Positions 1-8,507 of a stretch of 64,000 bases of DNA are shown one piece after another. The position numbers and the translations under genes were made by a program. Where the stretch lies: contig NZ_CP060404.1 of the NCBI RefSeq assembly GCF_014295035.1, forward strand, positions 1,344,001 to 1,408,000, in the 5' to 3' direction. The notes under the pieces are model-generated. The model did no database searches. It saw only the letters and a program-made list of their open reading frames with translations, and was not told the origin of the DNA. Within the stretch, counting starts at the first letter, position 1; the number at the start of each line of letters is the position of its first letter. This DNA is from Streptomyces buecherae. GTDB taxonomy: Bacteria > Actinomycetota > Actinomycetes > Streptomycetales > Streptomycetaceae.

Positions 1-117
1 AGTGGGGAGCGCGGTGGCCGCGTCGGGTGGGGTGGTTTCCGTCGTGGCCGGTGCCGGGGGTGCGGGTGGCTGGGTGGCGGAGGGTGGCGGCTGGTGGAGC
101 GGGGGGTGGGCGGTCAT
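1..117 (-). CDS. Start of an unidentified gene, cut by the window edge
   Basis: The last codons of the Wzz-like gene overlap a new ATG in the ATGA arrangement. A GGAG ribosome site lies eight bases before it, so translation very probably continues into a further gene of the polysaccharide operon. Only 39 codons are visible; they read MTAHPPLHQPPPS and stay rich in Pro, Ala and Thr, like the disordered N-termini of the neighbouring operon proteins. No domain can be recognised, so the function is unknown; membership of the same operon is inferred from the overlap. Confidence 0.6.
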   Translation of the reverse strand, partial: MTAHPPLHQPPPSATQPPAPPAPATTETTPPDAATALPT

Positions 118-1442
118 CGCGGCTCCGATCCCGGTGCGGGGAGCGGGTCGAGGGTGCCGGCCTGGTGGGGCTCGGGGGCGGGGCGTGGGCGTACGAGGAG
201 GGCGAGGGCGCCGAGCAGGCCGCCGGCACAGCCGCCGACGGCGAGGGAGATGGGGAGCGAGGGCGAGGTGGGCGCGGTGGGCGGCACGGCCTGGGCGAAG
301 ACGGTGAGCCGTACCCCCGTGCTGCGCGCGGACCGGTTGGCGTGCTCGGCCAGGGCGCGGGCCACGGCGTTGGCGGTGGCCGCGGCGCGTCCGGCGCGGG
401 CGTCGGCCCCCGTGACCTCGATCATCGGGGCGTCGGGCGAGGTGGCGGTGCGCACACTGGCCCGGAGGTCGTCCACGGGGGTCCCGGTGGTGCGCTGGGC
501 CGCGCCCAACACGGCGCCGCCGGTGGTGATGCGGCCGTACGCCTGGGCGAAGCCCAGTGCGGTCGCCGGGTCCGTGCCGTCCTTGGCGACGGCGACGACG
601 TAGCTGGTGGCGGTGTACTCGGGCGTGGCGAGCGCTCCGTACGTGCCACCGCCGGCGAGCCCCAACGCGGCGCCGAGCGCCACCGGCCACCACCCCGGCA
701 GCCGCGACCGCACCGCCCGCCACCGCGCCACGACGGGCCGGCGACCGCCGGGTGGGCGATCGGCACTCGGCGGCCCGGCGGACGGCGCGGCCGGGGCCGC
801 GTCGGCGGCGGCAGCCGCGCCCGGGGCCTGCCGCGCCGCCTGACGGTCGGCATCCGGCCCCCGGGCCGGGCCGTCCGCCACCTCGCTGGCGGCCGGTGCC
901 TCCGGCGAGGCGACGGCCGCGGCCTCGCCGGCAGGGCCGCTGGCGTCCGAGGCGTCTTCGGGGGTGGCGGTACGCGGGGCCTCGGGAGCGTTCGGGTGCG
1001 CGGCGTCGGTGGTGGGGGTTGTCGGGCGCGGGGCGGTGTCGCCCCGGGCTTCGGAACCGTCGTGCGCGTCGGCGGGCTGCCGCCCCTCGGCCGCCGCCGC
1101 ACAGGTGCCGCGCTTGGGGCGCGGGGCGGCGGGGGTGGCCTTGTTCGCGGCCCAGGCGGGGGCGGCCTTCGGCCGTCGCCTGGCGGCCGGCTTGGCGGCC
1201 TCCCTGGCGGGCGGGTTCGCGGGCGACGGGGCGGAGGTGTCGGCGCGCGTGGGCGGGGCGCTCGGGGAGGGCGCGGCCTCCAAACCCGGGGGCGGGGCCG
1301 TCGCGTCGTCCGCCGGCGGGTGGTCGGTCGGGCCGGCTGGGGCGCGGGGCGCGTCCTCGGTGGCGGCGTCGCGGGGCGGGCCGCCGGGGGTGCCTACGCG
1401 AGCCGCCGTCCGCTTGGCCGGGGCGGTGGGGGTCTTGGGCAT
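114..1442 (-). CDS. Wzz/YveK-like polysaccharide chain-length protein
   Basis: About 442 residues. The first ~245 are low-complexity Ala/Pro/Thr-rich. Then comes a membrane helix (WWPVALGAALGLAGG), an extracytoplasmic domain beginning TPEYTATSYVV with the Wzz-like features of secreted chain-length regulators, and a second helix (ISLAVGGCAGGLLGALALL) followed by a short cytoplasmic tail. There is no tyrosine-kinase domain. Proteins of this family set polymer length and help export in flippase/polymerase systems. The ATG was chosen because GAGGTG precedes it by six bases; a GTG twelve bases upstream is possible. The start region lies just past the stop of the glycosyltransferase gene, so it is in the same operon. 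The long N-terminal extension is unusual for the family. Confidence 0.8.
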   Translation of the reverse strand: MPKTPTAPAKRTAARVGTPGGPPRDAATEDAPRAPAGPTDHPPADDATAPPPGLEAAPSPSAPPTRADTSAPSPANPPAREAAKPAARRRPKAAPAWAANKATPAAPRPKRGTCAAAAEGRQPADAHDGSEARGDTAPRPTTPTTDAAHPNAPEAPRTATPEDASDASGPAGEAAAVASPEAPAASEVADGPARGPDADRQAARQAPGAAAAADAAPAAPSAGPPSADRPPGGRRPVVARWRAVRSRLPGWWPVALGAALGLAGGGTYGALATPEYTATSYVVAVAKDGTDPATALGFAQAYGRITTGGAVLGAAQRTTGTPVDDLRASVRTATSPDAPMIEVTGADARAGRAAATANAVARALAEHANRSARSTGVRLTVFAQAVPPTAPTSPSLPISLAVGGCAGGLLGALALLVRPRPAPEPHQAGTLDPLPAPGSEPR

Positions 1443-1450
1443 GGGGCTGC

Positions 1451-2791
1451 TCACCTCGTGGCGTCCTTGAGGTCGTGGTGGTCCGTCGTGCGTGGGGGTC
1501 CGCCCGGGGTGGCGTCGCACGCGGGCCACGGTTGCTGCCGCGGGCCGCGCGCCGGGGCCGGGGCCGGGTACGGAGGGTGGGTTAGGGCGGCGGGCGGCGC
1601 GTGGGGGGCGGTCGCGGCGGCGTGCAGGCGGGCGTAGAGGGACAGGAGTTGGTCGGCGGTGCGCTCGATGGCGTAGCGGCGCACGGCGGGTGGGACGGGG
1701 AGTCGGCGCGCTCCCCTGGCGGCGTGCGCCCGTAGGGCCGCGGTGAGTTCGGGGGTGCTGGGGCCGACGCGCTGGGCGCCGGGCGCGTCGGCGAGCGGGA
1801 GTTCGTCGATGGCCGGGCAGGTGACGTGGATGACGGGCAACCCGGCGGCCAGCGCCTCAAGGACCGCGAGGCCGAACGCCTCCTCCGTGGAGGGTGAGAC
1901 GCACACGTCCATCGCGGCCAGCAGCGCCGGGATCTCCGTCGCCCGGCCGCCCTCCGGGTCATCCGCCGTGGCCCCGTGGGTGTCCCCGTGCGGGGCCCCG
2001 TGCGCGGAGGCGGACGGGGCGACGGCGCCGTCGCGTTCGCCGACCAGGTGGACCCGGTCGGCCGCGCCCATCACGCGGGCCAGGCGGGCCAGGGCAGCGC
2101 GTTCCGGGCCGTCGCCGACGAGCAGCAGGTGGACGCCCGGCAGCGCGGCGACCGCGCGTACCGCCGTGTCGAACCGCTTGCCCGGCACCAGGCGCCCCAC
2201 TCCCCCGGCCACGTAGGCGTCGTGCGGGATGCCGAGCCGGGCGCGCGCCGCGGCCCGGGCGGCGGGGTCGTGGCGGAAGCGTGCCGCGTCGATGCCGTTG
2301 GGGATGGTGTGTACCCGCTCGCTGGGTACGCCCCAGTCCCGGAGTCGGTCCGCGATGGTGCCGGAGACCGCGACGGTGGCGCTGCCCAGGCGCTCGGTGG
2401 CCAGGTAGAGGGCGCGGGTGCCGGCGGTCAGCGGGCGGCCCTCGATGTGGGTGTGGCCGAGGGAGTGTTCGGTGGCCAGCACGGTCCGTACGCCCGCGAG
2501 CCGGGCGGCGATCCGCCCGTAGACGCAGGCGCGGTAGAGGTGGGTGTGGACGAGGTCGTAGCGGCCCGCGCGGATGGCGCGGGTCAGCCGGGGCAGTGCG
2601 GCCAGGTCGCGGTTGCCGCGCATGCCGAGGTCCAGGACGCGCACGCCGTCGGCGCGCAGGCCGCGCGCCACCGCGTCCGCGTGGGTGAGGGCGATGACGT
2701 CGCTGTGCACGGGCAGGTGGCGCAGCAGCAGCCGCAACTGTTGCTCGGCCCCGCCGGCGCCGAGGCCGGTGATGACGTGCAGCGTCCTCAT
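1451..2791 (-). CDS. GT4-family glycosyltransferase
   Basis: A 446-residue cytoplasmic GT-B enzyme predicted to add a sugar to a lipid-linked repeat unit. The N-terminal half opens with VITGLGAGGAEQQ (residues 7-17), the usual glycine loop. The C-terminal half has IPNGIDAARF near 163, the VGRLVPGKRF donor-side strand near 198, and the EEAFGLAVLEALAAGLPV E-x7-E element at 303-320 that holds the nucleotide sugar. An insert rich in His, Ala and Asp (about 253-285) lies between the last two and is not a normal part of the fold. The ATG overlaps the stop of the deacetylase gene (ATGA), so the two are translationally coupled. Sugar and acceptor cannot be deduced. Confidence 0.9.
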   Translation of the reverse strand: MRTLHVITGLGAGGAEQQLRLLLRHLPVHSDVIALTHADAVARGLRADGVRVLDLGMRGNRDLAALPRLTRAIRAGRYDLVHTHLYRACVYGRIAARLAGVRTVLATEHSLGHTHIEGRPLTAGTRALYLATERLGSATVAVSGTIADRLRDWGVPSERVHTIPNGIDAARFRHDPAARAAARARLGIPHDAYVAGGVGRLVPGKRFDTAVRAVAALPGVHLLLVGDGPERAALARLARVMGAADRVHLVGERDGAVAPSASAHGAPHGDTHGATADDPEGGRATEIPALLAAMDVCVSPSTEEAFGLAVLEALAAGLPVIHVTCPAIDELPLADAPGAQRVGPSTPELTAALRAHAARGARRLPVPPAVRRYAIERTADQLLSLYARLHAAATAPHAPPAALTHPPYPAPAPARGPRQQPWPACDATPGGPPRTTDHHDLKDATR

Positions 2792-3615
2792 CGCACCGCC
2801 GCCCCGGGGAGCGTGTCGGCGCCGCCGCGCTGCCCCGCGGGGAGGGGGCCTGCCGCCACGGGGAAGGGGTGCCGGCGGCGCAGCGGGAGCAGCAGCCGCT
2901 TGGCCGCCAGCCGCCAGGCGCTGTCGGCCTGCCCGACGTGGCTGCGGGGCAGGGCGTACGGGCCGGTCAGTGGGCCGGCGTCGATGGCGCACGCGTAGTC
3001 GTACCCGGCCGTGCGCACCGCGTCGATGGCGCGCTGGTCGACCGCGCCGTACGGGTAGCAGAAGCCGGTCACGCGCTGGCCCGTGACGCGCTGGAGTTCC
3101 GCGCGGCTGTGCGCCGTCTCGCGGCGCAGCGTGGCCGTGCCCGCGCCGGCGAGCCGGAGGTGCAGCAGGCCGTGCGAGCCGATCTCCATGCCGGCGTCGG
3201 CCACCGCGCGCAGCCCGGCCTCGGTCAGCAGGGGCTTACGGGGGCCGAGCGGGTCCCAGGCGTTGTCCTCGCCGACGCGCCCGGGCAGGGCGAACACGGT
3301 GGCGGTACAGCCGTGCTCGCGCAGCGCGGGCAGGGCGTGTTCGACGAAGTCGGCGTAGCCGTCGTCGAAGGTCAGGCCCACCAGGCCGGCGCCGCGACCG
3401 GCGGCGTACGCGCGCAGCAACTCGGCCACGCCCACGCCACGCAGGCCACGGGAGCACAGCCAGCCGAGTTGGCGGCGCAGTCGGCCGGGCGTGACGGTGA
3501 TCCGGTACGGGTCGTCGGTGGAGTAGTCCACCGAGTGGTACATGAGCAGCCACGGGATGGCGTGGGCACGGCGCGGGCGGCGCGCGCCCGGCGCGCGGTG
3601 CGGGTCAGTGGTCAT
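2788..3615 (-). CDS. Polysaccharide deacetylase (CE4, NodB fold)
   Basis: 275 residues with the NodB signature: TFDDGYADF at 82-90 (catalytic base and metal Asp), SHGLLH at 147-152 (the two metal-binding His) and CYPYG at 186-190. This family removes N-acetyl (sometimes O-acetyl) groups from amino-sugar polymers using a divalent metal. I see no signal peptide or membrane segment, so it may act on lipid-linked intermediates in the cytoplasm. It starts eleven bases inside the end of the flippase gene and itself overlaps the following glycosyltransferase, so it belongs to the same operon. Its presence suggests that the polymer carries partly de-acetylated hexosamine. That is inference. Confidence 0.9.
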   Translation of the reverse strand: MTTDPHRAPGARRPRRAHAIPWLLMYHSVDYSTDDPYRITVTPGRLRRQLGWLCSRGLRGVGVAELLRAYAAGRGAGLVGLTFDDGYADFVEHALPALREHGCTATVFALPGRVGEDNAWDPLGPRKPLLTEAGLRAVADAGMEIGSHGLLHLRLAGAGTATLRRETAHSRAELQRVTGQRVTGFCYPYGAVDQRAIDAVRTAGYDYACAIDAGPLTGPYALPRSHVGQADSAWRLAAKRLLLPLRRRHPFPVAAGPLPAGQRGGADTLPGAAVR

Positions 3616-6600
3616 GGGGGTCCGTTCGACGGGGCGGGCGGGGTGCTGCGTCGTCTCGTACGGGGCGGGTGCGCGGCGCGCGGCCGGGTCGGTCGGGGTG
3701 ACGGGGGTCGCGCCCGGTGTGGGCGGCGCTAGCCGCGCGGGGGGCGGCCTGGCGGTACGGGTCGTCGCGGTGGCCGTCAAGGTGGTCGCCGGTGGAGCCG
3801 TCGCCGGGGTGGCTGCCGGGCGGGGCGTCGGGCGGGGTGTCGGAGTGGGCGGGCGTTCGGCCGGCGCGGCCCGGGAGGCGGCGGGCCGCGCGGGCGGCGG
3901 CTCGGCGCGCCGTGCCGCCGGCCGAGCCGAGCAGGTCGGCCACCTCGGGCGCGCGCAGCGCGAGCGCCGCCGCGGCGAACACCGTGGGCACGAGGCACAG
4001 CCCGTACGCGGCGGCGGCCAGCGACGCGGTCGCCAGGTGGGCGGCCACGGCCCCCACGGCGCTCGCGACGGCGGCAGCGGCCACCAGCCGGCCGAGGCCC
4101 GCGCCCATCCGGCGCACGTCGAGCGGGATCATGCGCCGGCTCAGGCCGCGCAGCAACAGCGCGGCGGTCGTCGTGATCCCCAGGGCGTTGGCGAGGGCGA
4201 TGCCGTACACGCCCCAGTGCCGCGCCGTGGCCACGCCGACCGCCGTCGTGAGCAGCAGCCCGCCGAGCATCGCCAGCGCCGGGTACCAGGTGGGCCGCGC
4301 GACCGAGAAGAACGGCCTGACCAGGGCGCCGGTGAGGCTGTGGCCGAGCAGGCCGATGGCGTACACGCGCATGACGGAGGCGGTGACGGAGGTGTCGTCG
4401 GCGTCGAACGCGCCACGTTGGAAGAGGAGTTCCACCAGCGTGGGGGCGTAGCCGACGACGTAGGCGGCGCCGACGAGCACGACGAGCCCGGCCAGGTACA
4501 GGTCGCGCTCCACGCGGCGCCTGGCGCGCTCCCGCTCGCCGTCGGCCATCGCGCGGGCCACGAGCGGGAAGGTCACGGTGCAGATCATCAGCGACAGCAC
4601 CATCGGGACCTGGGCGATCTTCTGTGCGTAGTTGAGGTGCGAGATGGCGCCGGGCGGCAGCGAGGAGGCGACGAAGCGCTCCACCAGGACCTGCGCCTGC
4701 CGGGTGAGGGTGAACAGCGCGACGGGCGCCAGCACGGCGAGCCCGAGGGGCACGGCCGCGCCGCGCAGCTGCGGCACGCGGCGGCGTCGGGCGAGGGAGA
4801 GCCGGAGACGGGGGCGGGAGCGGGGGGTACGGGCGCGGGGCCAGACGGTCACCGTGCGGGAGAAGGCCGGGAGTTGGACGAGGATCATCAGCACGCTGCC
4901 GGCCGCGACGCCGAGCGCCGCGGCGCGCACTCCCCACCGGTCGCCGACGGCCAGCACGGTGCCGATGATGGCCAGGTTGTACGCGACATAGATCGCCGCG
5001 GGCGGCACGAAGCTGCGGTGCGCGCGCAGGGCGGCGCTGAGGTAGCCCGCGACGCCGAAGGTGAGGACGGTCAGGGCCGTGAGGCGGGTGCAGTCCACCG
5101 CGAGCGCGGGGTGCGTGAGCCCGGGCGCGAGGAGGTTAACGATCCACGGGGCGGCCAGCGCGAGCAGCAGCGCCGCGCCGGCCAGCGCGGCGCACAGGCG
5201 CGGGGCCGTGGCGGTGACCAGCGCGCGCACCGGGTCGCCCGCGCCCTGTGACCGCTCGGGCTCCACGGCGGGCGCGGGCGCGGCCTGACGCCGGGACAGC
5301 GCGAGGCTGAACGCGGGGATGAGGACCAGGGCCATGGCGTCCTCGATGAGCAGGGTCGCGGCGACCTCGGGCACCGTCCAGGCGACGAGGAAGGCGTCCG
5401 TGGCGCCGGTGGCGCCGAAGAGACGGGCGATCGTCTGGTCACGGACGAGCCCGAACAGCGCGCCGCACGCGGTGAGCATCGCCGTCACCGCCGCCGCCCG
5501 CGCCACGAACCGCTCGGCTCCACGCGGCGCCTGCTCCCGCGCGGGTGCCGCCGCGGGCGCTAAGACCGGTTCGTGGGGGGCTCGGGATACCGGTGGGAGG
5601 GGCGACCGGGCGGGGCTCGCCGGGACGCTCGACCGTGCGGGGGCGGGCGCGGGCGGGGAGGCCGAGGCCGAGGAAGCGCGTGAGGCCGACAGGGTCGGTG
5701 AGGTCAGCGAGGTGGAGGAGACGGCCGAGGTGGACGGTACGGGTGTCACGGCGGCGATCCGTGTGGCGGACGGGGCGGCGGGGCCGCGAGAAGGCGTCTT
5801 TGGGGGCAGCGGCTTACCGGGGGTGGCGGACGACGGGCGCGGGCCGGGCTCCGGAGGGGGTGCCGGAGCGGTTGCCGGGGGCGGGCACGGGGCGGTGGGC
5901 GGTGCGGGCCGGGTACGGGCGTTCGGCGCGGCGTCCGGTTCCACGGGGGTGCGCGAGGTGTCCGGCCGAGTGGAGGCGCTGGGCACGACCGGGTAGGGCG
6001 ACGTCACCTGGAAGGCCGCCGGGGAGGGGGCGGAGGCGAGCAGGGGCGACAGACCGTCGCCGCCCAGGTCCTCCGGGTCGAGCGACGCGCCGTGCGGGCC
6101 CAGCCACGTCAGCCGGGCAACGGGCCGCCGCGCGCCGACCCCGGCCGACGGAGCGGGCCTGATGGATGGGGCAGGCCCGGCTGACGGAGCGGGCCCACCC
6201 AAGGGAGCGGGTCCACCGGATGAAGCGGGCCCGACGAATGAGGCAAGCCCGGCCGACGGAGCAGATCCGACGGATGGAACGGGCCCACCAGATGGGGCAG
6301 GCCCGGCCGACGGAGCGGGCCCACCGAAGGGAGCGGGCCCGACGAATGGGGCAGGCCCACCGGATGGAACAGGCCCGGTCAACGGAGCAGACCCGGTCGA
6401 CGGAGCGGGTTCATCGGCCGGAGCGGCCCCCGGCGTTCCGGCCGGGCCGGTGGGGGTGCTCGGGCTGGCCGTGTCGGGGGACGTGCCCCGTGCGGTCGGG
6501 TCAGCCGGACCGGGCGTGTCACCTCGTGTGGGCGGGGCAACCGGGCGGCTGGTCGGGGCGGATGGGGGCGAGGCGGTCGGGGCGGGCGGGGGAACGGGGC

Positions 6601-6664
6601 GCGGGGGCCGTTGCGGGGCTGGCGCTGGGTTGGCCCGGCCCGGCGTGTGGTGCGGGTCGCTCAT
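3605..6664 (-). CDS. MurJ/MviN-type lipid-linked oligosaccharide flippase with long disordered N-terminus
   Basis: A 1019-residue protein of the MOP superfamily. Roughly residues 380-900 form the membrane part with 13-14 hydrophobic segments, beginning RFVARAAAVTAMLTACGALFG and including the loop signature DQTIARLFGATGATDAF typical of MurJ/MviN. Bacterial MurJ proteins are normally 500-560 residues. Here about 380 residues of Pro/Ala/Ser/Thr-rich sequence, including degenerate GPAPS repeats, precede the membrane part, and ~110 charged Pro-rich residues follow it. The ATG overlaps the stop of the ligase gene (ATGA). In this operon it most likely flips the completed repeat unit (Wzx role) rather than lipid II, but sequence alone cannot exclude a MurJ role. 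Confidence 0.87.
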   Translation of the reverse strand: MSDPHHTPGRANPAPAPQRPPRPVPPPAPTASPPSAPTSRPVAPPTRGDTPGPADPTARGTSPDTASPSTPTGPAGTPGAAPADEPAPSTGSAPLTGPVPSGGPAPFVGPAPFGGPAPSAGPAPSGGPVPSVGSAPSAGLASFVGPASSGGPAPLGGPAPSAGPAPSIRPAPSAGVGARRPVARLTWLGPHGASLDPEDLGGDGLSPLLASAPSPAAFQVTSPYPVVPSASTRPDTSRTPVEPDAAPNARTRPAPPTAPCPPPATAPAPPPEPGPRPSSATPGKPLPPKTPSRGPAAPSATRIAAVTPVPSTSAVSSTSLTSPTLSASRASSASASPPAPAPARSSVPASPARSPLPPVSRAPHEPVLAPAAAPAREQAPRGAERFVARAAAVTAMLTACGALFGLVRDQTIARLFGATGATDAFLVAWTVPEVAATLLIEDAMALVLIPAFSLALSRRQAAPAPAVEPERSQGAGDPVRALVTATAPRLCAALAGAALLLALAAPWIVNLLAPGLTHPALAVDCTRLTALTVLTFGVAGYLSAALRAHRSFVPPAAIYVAYNLAIIGTVLAVGDRWGVRAAALGVAAGSVLMILVQLPAFSRTVTVWPRARTPRSRPRLRLSLARRRRVPQLRGAAVPLGLAVLAPVALFTLTRQAQVLVERFVASSLPPGAISHLNYAQKIAQVPMVLSLMICTVTFPLVARAMADGERERARRRVERDLYLAGLVVLVGAAYVVGYAPTLVELLFQRGAFDADDTSVTASVMRVYAIGLLGHSLTGALVRPFFSVARPTWYPALAMLGGLLLTTAVGVATARHWGVYGIALANALGITTTAALLLRGLSRRMIPLDVRRMGAGLGRLVAAAAVASAVGAVAAHLATASLAAAAYGLCLVPTVFAAAALALRAPEVADLLGSAGGTARRAAARAARRLPGRAGRTPAHSDTPPDAPPGSHPGDGSTGDHLDGHRDDPYRQAAPRAASAAHTGRDPRHPDRPGRAPRTRPVRDDAAPRPPRRTDPHDH
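6160..6412. repeat. Degenerate 15-bp coding minisatellite inside the flippase gene
   Basis: About sixteen imperfect copies of a 15-base unit related to gacggagcgggccca run head to tail and encode the five-residue unit G-P-A-P-S on the minus strand. The copies vary mostly at the third and fourth residues (APSAG, VPSVG, ASFVG). The period is a multiple of three, so gain or loss of units keeps the frame. They lie in the predicted disordered N-terminal arm. Confidence 0.8.
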
Positions 6665-8505
6665 CGGCGCACCTCCTCGGCGTGGGCGTTCGGGCAGCCG
6701 CGCGGCGTGCTCACCTGGCGCGGCGAGGGCGGACCCGACGGGGGCCCGCACGGGTGCGCCGGGCCGGCGGTGTGAGAAGCGGGGCGGCCGTAGGGGGGAC
6801 GGAGCCCGGCCCGGGGCGGGCCGGGCGCGGGCGCCGTGGAAGCCCGTTCGCCGGGCGTCGGCGGCGCGTCGCCCAGCGCGGCCGGCGACAGCGCCCACCA
6901 CGCGGCGAGCCCCAGTACCACCGAGGTCAACACGGTCGTGGGGCCGCCGATGTCGGCGTACAGGAAGTCCACGGCCTGCCAGACCAGCAGGCCGACGGCC
7001 GCCGCACCGCAGCCGGCCGCACCGCGCCGCGCGCCGGCGCACTCCGGGGCGGCGGCCTGCGGGACGGCGGTCGGCGGGGCGGCGGTCGGCGGGGCGGCGG
7101 TCGGCGGGGGCATAGCGGCGTGCGGGGGCATAGAGGCGTGCCCAGAGAGAGGTGCCCGCCCCGCTCGGCGCAGGGTGGACAGCCGGGTCAGGCCGCACAG
7201 CAGCAGGGCCGACCAGCAGCCGAGCAGGGCGACGGCGCCGATGAGGCCCTGTTCGCTGAGGACGAGCAGGTACATGTTGTGCGGCGAGAGCAGCGGTTCG
7301 CGCTGGAAGGCGTGGCCGGCGCCCGCCGTGTCGCTGGCCGCCGACAGGCCGATCGAGGCGTGCCCGTCGCGGTGGGCGGCGAAGCCCTTGGGGCCGACGC
7401 CGGTCACCGGGTGGTCGCGCCAGATGTCAGTGGCGGCGGCCCACAGGCTGTACCGGTCGGTGACCGAGCGGTCGGGCGCGGCCGAGACCCGGGTGATGCT
7501 GTCCAGCCGCTCGGCCATCAGCCCGGAGCCCGCTCCCAGCCCGCACACCGCCAGCACCGCCGCCGCGGCCAGCGCCGCCATGACGCGCACCGCGCGGCGC
7601 GCCCCGTGGAGGAACAGCACCACCGTGCCCGCGCACGCGGTGGCGATCCACGCGCCCCGGCTGAACGACAGTGCCAGCGGTACCAGCAGCGCGGCGGCGC
7701 AGCACAGCGCCGCGCGGCGGGGCCAGCGCGCGCCGGTGCGGGTCGGTGGCAGGGCGAGGCCGACGCTCAGGGCGATCACCGCCCCGTACCCCACGGTGGT
7801 CGCCATCGCCATCACGTCCAGCGGTCCGAAGGTGCCCACCGCCCGCACGTCGCGTCCGGCGTACGAGGCGCCGGTCCCGGTGACGTACTGCCGTACGCCC
7901 ACGGCGCCCTGCACCACCGCCAGCACCACCACCGCCCCGGCCACCCAGCGGAAGTCGCGGCGCGAGCGGAGCAGCAGCACCACCGCGACCGGCACCAGCA
8001 CGAAGACCTGCGTGCAGCGCGCGAAGCCGGTCAGCGCCGATGCCGGGTCGTCGGCCGCCACGGTCGCGACGGCCACGGCGAGCGCGGGCGCGCCGAGCAC
8101 CACGGCGGCGGTACGGGTCAGCGGACGCGCGCGGTCCCGCAGCAGACGTAGGGCGCAGTAGCCGACGAGCCCCACCGACGCCAGGTCGGCGGGGGTGACG
8201 TGCGGGCCGCCGCCGACGTCGCCGCGCTGGTCGGGCAGGCAGAGCAACAGGACGGTGGCGACGGCGGGCAGCACCGGCCAGGGCACGGCGCGCAGGGCGG
8301 CACGCGCTCGATGGGCGGGCGCCCGGTGGACGGGTGTCTCGTGAGCCAGCGCCTGGTGGGCGGGCGCCGCGTGGGCGGGCGTCCGAGCGGGGGTCTGGTG
8401 GGCGGGGGCCGGTAGCGGATGGGGGCGCGCGGGGTGCCGCGCCCCGTGTGCCGCGCTCCGGGGCGCGGAGTCGGGGTCGACCGCCGGGCCGGCGCCCTGG
8501 CCCAT
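6661..8505 (-). CDS. O-antigen ligase/polymerase-like integral membrane protein (Wzy/WaaL type)
   Basis: 614 residues with about ten to twelve hydrophobic segments and a large central extracytoplasmic loop. The loop has the pattern seen in Wzy_C proteins, including DIWRDHPVTGVGPKGF followed by HNMYLLVLSEQGLIG; the conserved HN-x-YL stretch is the best marker. Such proteins polymerise or transfer undecaprenyl-linked glycans outside the membrane. The N-terminus has short His/Pro-rich repeats (PAH, PVH) and the C-terminal part has PPTAA repeats. GGGGGAG lies seven bases before the ATG and two bases separate it from the upstream stop. Next to a flippase and an initiating transferase it is most likely the polymerase. 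Confidence 0.85.
   Translation of the reverse strand: MGQGAGPAVDPDSAPRSAAHGARHPARPHPLPAPAHQTPARTPAHAAPAHQALAHETPVHRAPAHRARAALRAVPWPVLPAVATVLLLCLPDQRGDVGGGPHVTPADLASVGLVGYCALRLLRDRARPLTRTAAVVLGAPALAVAVATVAADDPASALTGFARCTQVFVLVPVAVVLLLRSRRDFRWVAGAVVVLAVVQGAVGVRQYVTGTGASYAGRDVRAVGTFGPLDVMAMATTVGYGAVIALSVGLALPPTRTGARWPRRAALCCAAALLVPLALSFSRGAWIATACAGTVVLFLHGARRAVRVMAALAAAAVLAVCGLGAGSGLMAERLDSITRVSAAPDRSVTDRYSLWAAATDIWRDHPVTGVGPKGFAAHRDGHASIGLSAASDTAGAGHAFQREPLLSPHNMYLLVLSEQGLIGAVALLGCWSALLLCGLTRLSTLRRAGRAPLSGHASMPPHAAMPPPTAAPPTAAPPTAVPQAAAPECAGARRGAAGCGAAAVGLLVWQAVDFLYADIGGPTTVLTSVVLGLAAWWALSPAALGDAPPTPGERASTAPAPGPPRAGLRPPYGRPASHTAGPAHPCGPPSGPPSPRQVSTPRGCPNAHAEEVRR
7066..7110. repeat. Three tandem 15-bp copies inside the polymerase-like gene
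   Basis: The unit ggcggtcggcggggc is repeated three times almost without change and encodes Ala-Pro-Pro-Thr-Ala on the minus strand. Directly beside it an 18-base unit containing ggcatag is present twice. The array is in frame, in a loop between membrane segments near the C-terminus. Confidence 0.85.
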
Positions 8506-8507
8506 CG

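Noticed and set aside
27..1637. Long plus-strand open frames of over 500 codons opposite the polysaccharide genes
   Set aside because: They are Gly/Arg-rich antisense shadows produced by the rarity of stop codons at this GC content; the minus strand has the domains, ribosome sites and ATGA overlaps.
7066..7110. Possible CRISPR array from regular 15-bp units
   Set aside because: There are no unique spacers, the units are in frame with the protein and no cas genes exist in the window.
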